Positions 38,101 to 48,059 of a stretch of DNA of 62,003 nt are shown here, piece by piece; positions within the stretch are counted from its first letter, which is position 1; every line of letters begins with the position of its first letter. This DNA is from Hofstenia miamia. Its lineage: Eukaryota > Xenacoelomorpha > Acoela. Under the pieces are notes generated by a model that was given only the letters and a program-made list of their open reading frames with translations, was not told where the DNA came from and made no database searches. The stretch is from NCBI GenBank assembly GCA_004352715.1, contig SCFE01000044.1, forward strand, positions 325,562-387,564, written 5' to 3'. The translations under genes and the position numbers were made by a program.

Positions 38101-38117
38101 GTCTGCGCAAATTCTGA
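32182..38117 (+). CDS. CAP-Gly protein with Cys-rich module and LC8-type motif array (5' incomplete)
   Basis: Six exons: 32182-32432, 32652-32826, 35101-36171, 36764-36981, 37645-37775 and 37942-38117. All junctions are GT/AG and the phases join, giving 673 residues to TGA at 38115. In order: a Ser/Lys-rich start; a short coiled-coil-like segment (LEEDNKKFIKMITNLRGENE); then, at 35101-35256, about 50 residues with 14 Cys and several His, a likely metal-binding module. At 35302-35640 follow seven Gln-Thr motifs: GIQTD twice, STQTT, SQTEL, STQSI, CQTN and VQTK. These resemble LC8 dynein light chain sites. After a basic region and an acidic Ser patch comes a CAP-Gly domain (LGDSVVLKDGRYGIVKYVG ... 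GSLDGIKYFSC). Where CAP-Gly proteins carry GKNDG this has GECNG. Inferred role: microtubule- or dynein-linked scaffold. No close named relative was recognised. Confidence 0.88.
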
Positions 38118-38983
38118 ACTCTACCTCTTCGTGCTGAAATCTCAGGGTGAAACATTGGTGCGCTGTCAATTCGTAAAACTTTAATCACAGTGTGTTCTCG
38201 ACAATGCCAACGGCTGATTGATTAACTTTGACGTTTTGTAAAGTAATTTGTATAAAGTTTCTTTTGTAAATATGATGTTTGGATCTGCTGTGTTTTTGAT
38301 TTTGAAACACTGAAAAATAGTTACAATTGTAACAAATGAAACATTGATATTTTAAGGCAGTACATTATTCTAACGTTTTATGGGTAAACTCATTTCAACA
38401 GTATTTCATTAATTTGAAAGAGCTAGATTAGTAAATGTCCCAAAAATCTAAATTTGTGTTTTTAAGTTAAATAATCATTCCAAATTTTAAGGTACAAGCA
38501 AAATAAAATAATAATGCATTTTCAAATATTTTTTTTCAGTTATTGGCTAATCTGCACAATCTGTGAGCTTTGCATTTATAATTTTTTAAATATTTAATGC
38601 AACTTTAATATCACTGCTATGGAAGAATTTGCAATGAAAAAATGCATAAAAAAAAATTTTCTACATAAAAATTTGTTGAAACAAAATTACTCTAGTAATT
38701 TTGTTGATGTAAGTATGAAATAAGTACAATTTTGTTGATCTAATTATTGATAAAATCTATTATATTGCATCTTTTCTGGATAGCGTGAAATTGTACATAA
38801 ATACCTTCACATAAACACAAATACTTTCAAATTCATGAGTGCATGGCAATGTAAATATTTTAAAAACCTGAATATGTTTGCTTCAGAATCTTTCATTATA
38901 GTTAATCACGACATTATATCGAAAAATTTCATTGAACATTAACTTAATGTGCAATAATTCATTAGATACGCAGGGGCACACTC

Positions 38984-39018
<35 letters not shown>

Positions 39019-39537
39019 CCAACTATTCCAATTGAGATTTACCATTTCACAAATCTAATTTTTCTAATTAAATTACAAATGGCACCAGCATAATAAATGT
39101 GTATGTTATAAATGACTAAAGGTGAATTATTTTTCACAACACCTATGCAGCCATTACTAAGGTTGGCTAATTCACTTATTTCCTCCTTGGTTCAATAAGT
39201 GAAGGGAATTTCAAACACAAAATGTTGCCCTGTTAACTGATCCTAGTTTCAATAGGAAAAATTTCTTTTCTTTTGTGTTAGGATGATCCCTTATTAACTC
39301 CAACCAAAACTTAAGCCCAATACTTGCCAGGCCTGAAACATGCCCAACCCACTTAATTGCAATTTGACACATTTTATGACGCTTGTCAAGAAATCTTCTA
39401 CAATTTTGCGGCATATTAGACTAAAGTTGGAGTTTTTCTATAGTATGTAATACTAATGTACAATTTCAAAACGTTTTTTAAGAAATTGTATAGAACTCAT
39501 TACAACTGTTGCGTAATATTATATTTTTTAATTTCAG
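38118..39537. other. 3' flank of the CAP-Gly gene
   Basis: Probable 3' untranslated and intergenic DNA, with a TA microsatellite at 38990-39016. No further exon of clear quality before 39538. Confidence 0.4.
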
Positions 39538-39643
39538 TCATTTTTTCCAAAAGCTCAATCGAACGTCACTCCACACAGATCCATCTCCGTCTTCAATTCC
39601 TGTTAACAGAAGAAAAACAGGACTGAGGATCATTCCGTATTAA
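39538..39643 (+). CDS. Candidate terminal exon, possibly alternative to CAP-Gly exons
   Basis: A strong acceptor (pyrimidine-rich, ending tttaatttcag) precedes a short frame entered in phase 2 that ends TAA at 39641-39643. It encodes 34 residues including HFFQKLNRTSLHTDPSPSS and a basic end, RRKTGLRIIPY. The phase fits the end of exon 4 of the CAP-Gly gene (36981), so an isoform lacking the CAP-Gly domain is possible. That link is speculative; the exon could also belong to another + strand gene. Confidence 0.35.
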
Positions 39644-40786
39644 GACCTTTAGTTACATTTTGTAACTTGCAATCAATTGAAATTAATACTTTATTTCTCT
39701 ATTGTTTTAATTAACATTGCTATGTAATTCACCATATTTCTTTACAAGTAAAATACAGAAAGCGTTTTCAAATAATTTTCACTTTAGAAAGTGTAATTTT
39801 ATAAACATTTCATTCAAAATAGCTGTATTTCTCATTGCTAGTTGCGCTTTTGTAATTGGAATGAAAATAATAGATAAAAACTCATAGTAAATAAACATTT
39901 TGTGTTGCATAAAACCCAAACATAACATAACATAAAAACTTCTCAAGAGAAGAATCAGCATTATGAAATATTAGTCAAAGTTACGAGTAACTCATACTTC
40001 TGTTAGCACGAAGAAGAAATTGTTCTAGAAAATTATAAGTTAAAGGGTGCCAGAAATCATAATCACTAGAGCAAATTTGGTTCTGCCTTAGATGCCTTAT
40101 GTAAAAGCTGTGATAATTGTATATTTCTTTAGGTTTGACATCACAATATCAGATGTCTGAAAGAAAATAACAACAGTGTGGAATAAGGTTAATGTTATGC
40201 CTTACATCTAAATATACAAAAGATGAATTCGGTGGTGGAAGCATAATATATCTTTTTGTCATGAAACAGCTGTACACTTGATTATAAGTTTCAAGTAGAT
40301 TTTGAAATGTAAGTGTGGTGAGAACGTTTTTAGTGAACCTTAAGTAATTGCAAATTATTGGCCAGTTTTTTTCTTGTAAAGTATTCAATAGATTAATCGA
40401 TTTCCAATTATTGCAACAATTAATACTTAATATACATGTACTATGATTGTTATAGGAATACATTTCATGGGGACTGGAAGCATCTTTGCTCTTTTGAGGG
40501 GGGAGGATGCTCCTCTATATATATGGCTAGTTCCAAAATTCATCTAGAATACGTTTTCAGTATAATAAATTTTCCGTTGGTGCATACTATACATTCCAAT
40601 AAATACATTTCTTGAGAATATATTGAAGATAATTTATTGTAGATACATTTTAATTCCAAGGATAGACAATAAATACAAGCAAAATTCATTTTTATTTCAA
40701 AATCACAATATTACAATCTTTCTGTCTTTAAGAGCAAGCAGTAGGTTTAGGACCCTAAATATTAAATGAATAAAATAGAGTCTTTA
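39644..40786. other. No gene recognised
   Basis: AT-rich sequence. The minus-strand frame 40149-40463 shows no recognisable motif, although its Leu/Asn-rich text is reminiscent of LINE remnants. Confidence 0.35.
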
Positions 40787-41156
40787 TTAGGCTTAGTGTG
40801 ATATTAAACCCAAGAACTGATTTAGGAAAGAAACCAGATTTGTCTACGAGCCGATCCGAGCTTGAGCATAGTACTTGATATACAACGAGTCCAAAACGAG
40901 CTTTTTTTAAGCAAAGCAAATTTATAGTTCTGGTTAACTTGATTATGCAGATTTTTCTTATTTTTTATTCAGTATGCCTTTCTTATAATCTTATTTACGA
41001 ATCGTCTATTAAATAATAGGAAGAGCTATGTAAAAAAATTCTTTGAGTGCAATGTTTTTTAAAAGATACCGAGCTAAACCGAGCCTCATTGAAACTGAAC
41101 TTACTCAAAATTTAGCCGAGCCGAGATTGGAAATTTCGGCTCGTTGATAAGCCTAA
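40787..41156. repeat. Possible short inverted-repeat element
   Basis: The block starts ttaggctta and ends taagcctaa. Inside, GAGC/CGAG-rich words (cgagccgatccgag near 40849, gccgagccgag near 41114) stand out from the AT-rich background. No matching target duplication was found, so the class is open. Confidence 0.3.
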
Positions 41157-41437
41157 GAAAACGAATGATCAGTCTATTGTTAAAATTTAAATAACTATAC
41201 AATCAAGCAACTGAATTCCAATGGTTCAAAAAAAATGAAAAAAGCGATGGATAAGATAAAATGCAAGAAAAATTGAAAGAAACTATGTCCAGTATTGTTC
41301 AAGACGTTGATTAACACATTTGAAAAGAAATTTTAAACAATTTAACGGGTTGAAGAAAAATAATATTTACTGCCAGCTTAATCTGAATCTGGAGTAGGAA
41401 TTGATTAAAGTATAGTCATTTTTGCAAAACCACTTAC

Positions 41438-43354
41438 GCTTGAGATCTCTTTGCAAATCAAATCAATGAAGGAGGATACACTGCCAAGAGCTTCGTTTTG
41501 TATTGTGTCGTTATGATTCTAAATAGGTATGTAATTTTAGAGACATTATTTTTATGTACGACTAATTGAATTTCCAAAATTGATTGTTAACATTCACGAA
41601 TTCAATGCTACATGTATGTATATGCATATATGCTGAATGGTCTTACGCCATTAATGACGAGATATGGGACTCCTGGATGCGAAACAGTTTGCAATCCGAG
41701 CTTATGATAAGCTTCTGCACCGTCATATGGATTGCCAACGCAGTCATAAAGTTGAGTATAGTTAGCTTTGATTTCATTGGCACATGTTTCCCAGCCGAGG
41801 TTTGGTGGGTTCTGTGATTCCAAACAAAATATGAGTTTTCGAGCATCATCTTTTGTGAGGTATTTAAGACCACATGCCTAAATTTGATTATGAATTTCAT
41901 CTTAGCTTGAACTGCAATTTTATATCCTAAATATTTTCTTAAGAACCGAAATTAGATGGATGGTCTGAATCGAGAGCATTTCTTACGATATGTTTTTCTC
42001 AAAATCAAGATCTGCTTAGTATAAAAATTGTATTTTACCGGCACTTAACACTAGAAGTACCATTACTCTTTGAGATTCATTTTACATGTAGCATTTTAAT
42101 TAAGAAATTGTGTAAAAGAACGAAAAAAATTTTACTTATTGAAATTGAAATAGATTATCGATATTTTTAAAGGTGTATATGCCTGCTGTTGTTTTTAATG
42201 AATGAATACGCAAGTAAACAAAATTTTAATTTGAATCAAATTTGACACATTTGGTACTTCTAGTGTTAAGTATGTCATGAATGAATGAATGTCTCAGTGA
42301 AATATTGCTGTAGCAATTTGGAAATGTAAAGATTTCTCACTATAGATACATACAAAACGACATTTTGTAAAAGTGCAACTTGATTTGATGTGCTTAGGAA
42401 AGATTTATGTAGGAACGGAGATTAGTTGGTTTTTCATTGCAACATGCTTTTAGCAGTAGGTCCCAGAAGTGGAATCGGATCTGAGGGTTACGGTTTAGAC
42501 AGATGTCTGGAGGGCCACAGGTCAAACGTTTAAAAAAAATTAGAATATTGCAAGAATCTACATGTTTATCAATACATTTTATTTAATACAATATTATTAT
42601 TAGTATTTAAATCAAAACTAAACATCTTATCAGTAAATAAATAAATAAGCATGATATTGAGTTTAAAGCAATCTGTTATGATATTGTGCTCTGAATTTCT
42701 TCGAGATGTTCAGATGCATGAATTATATATTTGAGATGACGAATTTGCAGCTGCTGGTCAGATAGGTCATGGATTACATAATCATGGCCCATTCCAATCT
42801 CTTTTAAGTTAGGTACTTGCAAGGCTGACTAGATGCAATGTTGACTTCTCAGATATCTTCTGATAATTTTAATGTACATTTTTTATTTATTAGGCTTATA
42901 AAGCATTTGGGGGAAATTTTTGATTTAATCGTAATTTTAAGCCGTAAGTTTCCTCCAGGAAAACTTAAATAGTCTTGCGTACAAATAAAAATGGTTATCG
43001 CCGTATATGTTTATGACAATGAATGAAGCGTTAAAATATACAAGCCTTCGGTTAAAATGAATAATAATTGTTAAAATAAAAAAGCCTACCTCAAAAAATC
43101 CCGTAGTGCATTCGTAAATTCCGTGTTGGCAGATGTACCCATATCTTCCAGCATAAACGGTAGAAGTGAAAGGCTATAAAACTTTGTTAAAATATTTCAT
43201 AATATCAAATTCTAACCTCAGTATTGCCAAAAGGATTCAATGTTAAGTCAATTGCTGATCCAACGTCTTTCCATGCTGGTGAAAGTATTTCTTTTATGAA
43301 ACGAATTGAGAACGGGCAAAGTGTTTCATAGTAAACGTCTACATTTACAAGACC
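41438..43354 (-). CDS. GILT: GILT-like lysosomal thiol reductase (ends incomplete)
   Basis: Four minus-strand exons, all phase 0 with GT/AG ends: 43217-43354, 43090-43173, 41647-41877 and 41438-41518. Exon 1 reads VNVDVYYETLCPFSIRFI, the GILT active-site strand, then the conserved LNPFGNTE. Exon 2 has CQHGIYEC, the start of the GILT signature; the signature continues across the junction to a final Cys in exon 3, but its Asn is Gly. Exon 3 gives NPPNLGWETCA and VPYLVING, both typical. Exon 4 gives IQNEALGSVSSFIDLIC. Two N-glycosylation sequons (NYT, NDT) are present. GILT enzymes reduce disulfides in lysosomes. Here the second active-site Cys is Ser (CPFS), so reductase chemistry may be altered. 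The signal-peptide exon and last exon are not certain; a candidate upstream exon is 43944-44037, with text KTFLLKILILG and in the right phase. Confidence 0.85.
42049..42265. mobile_element. PiggyBac-like MITE in a GILT intron
   Basis: The 217-bp element has TTAA at both ends (42045-42048 and 42266-42269) and inverted termini CACTAGAAGTACCA. TTAA target use with a CACTAG-type end is the hallmark of piggyBac elements. No coding sequence. It lies in the intron between GILT exons 2 and 3. Confidence 0.85.
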
Positions 43355-44224
43355 CTAAATACAATCAAGCATAATTCAAAATTGAATACTGCAAGATGTG
43401 CACTGCTAAAAAAACTTTTTACAATATTTTTCGTAAAATAATATCCAAAAATTTAAAATGACTGCTTCAACAATGCAAGTTTTGATGCTTATAATTAAAT
43501 ATATTAATAATAGATTATTCAAATTCGTTAAAACACAAATTCTGGATTGGTAATCCAGTCCTAAAAAGACTTAGTAATTTAGATTTTTACGCAAGCAATC
43601 AACGGTGAGCATTTGCAAGAATTTATTATAATTTAATGCCGTAATGTGTTATTAAGGTTTTTAAAACTATAATATTCAATTAATTACACAGCATTGACAA
43701 AAATGGGGTTCTTTAATTGTCTTAGTATGTTTTCATAATTTAATTAACGAGTTAAATATCTATTGAAAACGTTCAAAGAAATTTATGAGAAAAATACTTT
43801 CATTTGATTTGACTAAAAATTTGCGATATAATATTTTGCTATTCCATTAACATTATCTGCATTTGTTTTGAAAAAAAGTGGGGATCTATTAATTTGGATA
43901 ATAGCAAAAATTGACTGTATAAACATGTGAAATGATTACATACCTGGATGCCTAAAATCAGAATTTTTAATAAAAACGTTTTGTTAACTAAAATTCGTGG
44001 AGAAATTGAGTTTTCTAAGGTAGCCAATCGTATGTAGCTAAAAAGCAAATACTTAGAGAACTAGCAGCAAAAAGCATATAAAGGCGATTGGAAAGACCTT
44101 TACATCATTCAATTATTTACATTTTAATGTGTTGAACTTTTGTTAATATAATTGTATTAGTTCATATATTTGTATGGATAAAACGGATAAAAGTAAATGC
44201 TGCAATTAACTGCTTACCTACTCA
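43355..44224. other. Upstream flank of the GILT-like gene
   Basis: Apart from the candidate 94-bp exon 43944-44037 (-), no gene is seen. That exon has a TTTTTAG acceptor and CAG/GTATGT donor and is open, but contains no ATG, so a further 5' exon would be needed. Confidence 0.35.
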
Positions 44225-44407
44225 AGTTGAGGATTGACGTTACTATCTTTTTTAATATTAAAAGAAATTTTGTTTCTGATTTATTTAAATTCAAACTTAC
44301 CCATATTTTCAAAAGTTCTACTTAATACATTTATGATTTTGCGTTTATCCCTGCTTATCATGTTATCACCTTGTAACGCTTCAATATTAATATTTAAACC
44401 CTTAGTT
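44225..44407 (-). mobile_element. LINE fragment, second copy of the 49.5 kb LINE
   Basis: This stretch is highly similar to 49409-49591, with only scattered substitutions. It ends at cccttagtt, where it meets a TA microsatellite (44411-44433) that contains an ambiguous base at 44434. It is a short piece of the same minus-strand LINE. Confidence 0.85.
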
Positions 44408-44410
44408 ACT

Positions 44411-44434
44411 ATATATATATATATATATATATAN
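44411..44434. repeat. (TA)n microsatellite with ambiguous base
   Basis: TA dinucleotide run; the base at 44434 is N, so assembly here is uncertain. Confidence 0.9.
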
Positions 44435-44628
44435 AGCTTTCCGGTTTTTTTATTCTAAGCCGAGTAGATTTCGCAAATATTGTGCTCTAAGGTTAATGTA
44501 GTCGCGTCATCGTATGAAAATCACATTTTTGTAATTTTTTATTCTTTTGAAAGATATGCATACATTTTATGTTAAAATATTTGGTTTGTTAGATTAATTG
44601 CAAACGGTATATGTAATTTTTTATTTAG

Positions 44629-44847
44629 GCACGTGTACACATTTATCTATCCGATTGTAATTTGCTAGATGACTGTCCTTCGGGATCGCAATGGTATCGA
44701 CTCACACCTCTAGGCGACTTGGACCCGATAATCCTGCATCACAAGACTGGTCATTGTGACTCGCAGTCATCGGAAAGTGGTATAAGTCAGTGTAGAACAG
44801 ACAGCAATGCTAGTGCTCTCAGTGCCGAGCCTGATATTCCAAAGTAA
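44629..44847 (+). CDS. Last exon of a C2-domain protein (orphan)
   Basis: A clean acceptor (tttttatttag) precedes an open frame that begins on a codon boundary and ends TAA at 44845. It encodes 72 residues. The start, ARVHIYLSDCNLLDDCPSG followed by QWYRLTPL, has the form of the final strand of a C2 domain: a G/A-x-V-x-I-x-L strand, then the W-Y-x-L closure seen in RIM, Slp and Nedd4-type C2 domains. A Ser/Asp-rich tail follows. C2 domains bind membranes, often with calcium. Upstream exons were not found, and the GILT-like gene on the other strand lies between this exon and the nearest + strand gene. The family is moderately sure, the member unknown. Confidence 0.6.
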   Translation, partial: ARVHIYLSDCNLLDDCPSGSQWYRLTPLGDLDPIILHHKTGHCDSQSSESGISQCRTDSNASALSAEPDIPK

Positions 44848-45352
44848 ACATTCTATTATAAATGACTTCAGTCGTTTTAATTATAATATTTAATGAGGGC
44901 ATTGTTTCGAAGAATTACTCTTTAAGCTCAATTTTTTGTTAACAAACATCATAGTATTATTTTTTGTGTAATAATGTGAAAAGGCCTTCCAGTAGCAGTA
45001 TGACTACGTGACAGTAGTATTCATTTTTAAAACTACAGTGGAAGCTTTTTAATTGTATATTTTTTCTAGTCCTGATTTTCTTTCCTTTTGGCTGTATTAG
45101 CCTCTCACCAATTTGACTGGTCTTTAATTTAACACCAATTTGTCACTCCCTTTTTTCAAATGTCTTCTATTCGACACCATCGCAGCTTTTGATAAATTTG
45201 TGAGCCAACACCCGTGACAAATTGTTGTTTAATTATGTAATAAGTAAAAAAGAGATGGAAAAATAACATAAATCATTCAAAAAGAATCTGCTGTAAATAT
45301 AATTAATAAATCAGTGCAGAAAAAGAGACTAGAAACTTATACAGTTCCTTTC

Positions 45353-45387
<35 letters not shown>

Positions 45388-46781
45388 TATATTTTGAAGG
45401 CCTTTTGTTTGCTGTTCGAATACTGAATCAAACTATTTCAACAAAGAACAGTATTTTTTTGAAGCGCAGAATTCGATCTTGGAACATTTCAAAGCAGAAT
45501 TTTTGCAATGAAACGAAACCTTAAATAAAAAGATTTGATTAAAAATTATAGCGCATTAAGGTAAACATAACATATGGTAGTGACAAGAGTATAATTAAGA
45601 TAATATATTTTGGCATGCAGTTCAAATTGGCGTAAACCAAAAAGAGTATTAAAGGATAAATTTATATTGAAAATATTAAGCAACATTTTCAAAAACCTGA
45701 AAAACTACTTTTTAATAGTGTCAATTGTAAATAATTCGGGACGGAATGGAAACAAAACTTGTTGAGTCTTAACAATAAGAAATTGGAACTATATTTCCTT
45801 CAAGGTTAAAATACCGGTATTGATTTAGTATTCCCCAAAAGTTTGGTTTTGCCTACCCAGCCTGCACCCACTCACAAATGCATGAGGTCATGCCATGCGA
45901 TTCGTCTGCACATCGCTTGAAAAATTTTTGTGTGTCAATTTTGAAAAAAAAATCTATAAATATATTAATTATAATATGAAAAAGGGTGTTACCGGCAACA
46001 AAAAGAAGTACGATAAGGGACGATTTCACAAACATTTCCGTAGTAGTCTGTTTCCTTGTTTAGGGACCTTTATCTGACATAATGTTTACCGTGCGTAAAT
46101 AAAATTTCTCCAATGTGCTTATCTATTTGTATTGTTTCATCCCACTATTCGGAATGCTATTCTGTCAAATATAATAAATTCTTCAAATTACTTGCATCCT
46201 GTACTCTTGTACTTTACTATTTACCTCGAGAGCGTAGAACACCGTTACAAAGATATATAGACAACAATAATTTAGCATCAATGTGCTCATTTTCAGAGAA
46301 TGCTTAAGGAAAGTAATTAATATTGAACATAACCGTGCACTATTCTCTTTAGGTATTGACTGTTGGCAAAGTATGAAACAATAGAGTCGTTGTTCAAAAA
46401 AATGTAAACCGGCTAAATTATTTTACCTGTGACTCGGACCGTAGCGTGCATTATATTTAGTTTTCACCCCATCCCATACCCACAAACTGCAAAGCAACCA
46501 GTCACTAATTTATTGAACCTACTTGTTTTTGTTTTTGGTGTCAAAACGCCATTTTTTCAATATAAAACAAGCCCATAATAACACCTAACTATGACCAGTA
46601 ACCGATTTAAGTGCCAGTCATATTTCCACTTAAATTTTCATTATTTAAATTTGCAATAATCATTTCTTATGATCTGTGTAAACTGCTTTAAAAGGTTCAG
46701 TAATGATGTTGTTAGAATATTGTTGGAAATATGATGCTCAGGGGGAATGTTGTTGTCATAATATTGCCTTTTTTAAATTTC

Positions 46782-46814
<33 letters not shown>

Positions 46815-46816
46815 TA
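44848..46816. other. No gene; TA microsatellites
   Basis: TA runs at 45357-45384 and 46785-46812. Short frames at 45853-46307 on both strands show no domain. Confidence 0.4.
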
Positions 46817-47500
46817 GCATGCCATGTAGCCACCACCATTAGTACACTGGTGGTGAAGTAGTGGCAGTAGTGGCAATTGCACCCACCAGTGGACCACTGG
46901 CGGACCACTATTTACATCTGATTTACTTTTAATCATAAATAATATATCGGCTAATGCTTGCAAGTAAAATATTATTCATTATTATGCTTCTTAGATCTTA
47001 TAAATATATAAAATTCATTGTGAAGAGCTTTTTTGAAATTTTCTGCTTGCAAATATTATAACATATGTGTGCAGAATGAAATTTCAAAATAATTCATAAT
47101 TATTCCCGGACCTTGAAATTAATGTCTATATGAGTACTTAAAATTTGGCAAAAATATTTTTATTTATTGAAAGAAAATACTGTTTAAAAATTGCAATTGC
47201 TTTTGAGATTGAAAATTAAGATTAAAATGGGCATTTTTGAATGCTTGTTGTTATTGTTTACAATAAAGAAATTCTTTCTATTGTCCATTACCAAATAAAA
47301 ATCAATATGATTCTTAAACTTTCTAGCATTTCCTTCATACGTTTTTTGGGTCGGTGTTGGCTTAAACTGCAATGTTTAAACTATTTATCAATAAAAATGT
47401 TTGCTATTGTTACATTTAAAACATTGCTCTGATGTCAAAATCCGGTGGCCCAACGTTTTTGCTACTGGGAGACCACCAGTGGCTGGCTACATGGGTGGGA
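46817..47500. repeat. Possible element with CACTGGTGG-type inverted ends
   Basis: The left end has catgtagccaccacc and cactggtggtg, plus several further CCACCAGTGG/CCACTGGCGG words (46821-46911). The right end, inverted, has catgtagccagccactggtg (47473-47493). The shared catgtagcca and actggtgg words in inverted orientation suggest a decayed inverted-repeat element of about 0.67 kb. No target duplication was identified. Confidence 0.35.
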
Positions 47501-48059
47501 TCGTCACAGAGCGACTGCTACAGTAATCGACACCCACTCAAATTTGTTAAGACATTATATCCAGGAAAGAAACAAATATGTGGCAACAAAAACAGGTGAA
47601 AACAAAGGTAAATATTTGATATACCGAAGATATGGCTCTATAAAAATCTGCCTGTTAAAGTGGACATTGTCAGTTGGTTTGTTTGTAATCTGTATGTGTT
47701 TCTGCGAAAACTACCACAGGGATTTTAAATGAACTAAAGTAAACGAAAACAAACATTTGTTATTACCAAATGAAATTTACTATGGCATTTGTACCGAACG
47801 TACCCAATAATCATGGAAAATCGTACAAAGGGTTCGAATAATTACAGACCCATCAAGTAGACAAAATATTAAAAAGAGCAAAAGCAAATTTACTTCTGAA
47901 AAAAACTACCAAAGAGGGATACTACAAAGTAAAATATACATATATGTATAAAATATTCAAAGTCAATAAATATGCGTAACTACTTAAATTTTTAGATATA
48001 CGGACTCCATGCATATAATTGATTGGAAGTGCCCAATACCGATTGCTTTTTGAATAAGT

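Noticed and set aside
37966-38184. 72-codon + strand ORF overlapping the last CAP-Gly exon
   Set aside because: It is a shifted frame of an exon whose other frame gives the conserved CAP-Gly end.
47445-47732. 95-codon + strand ORF with a possible small exon around 47523-47593
   Set aside because: The start lies in repeat-like CACCAGTGG sequence, and no family or consistent splice chain supports it.
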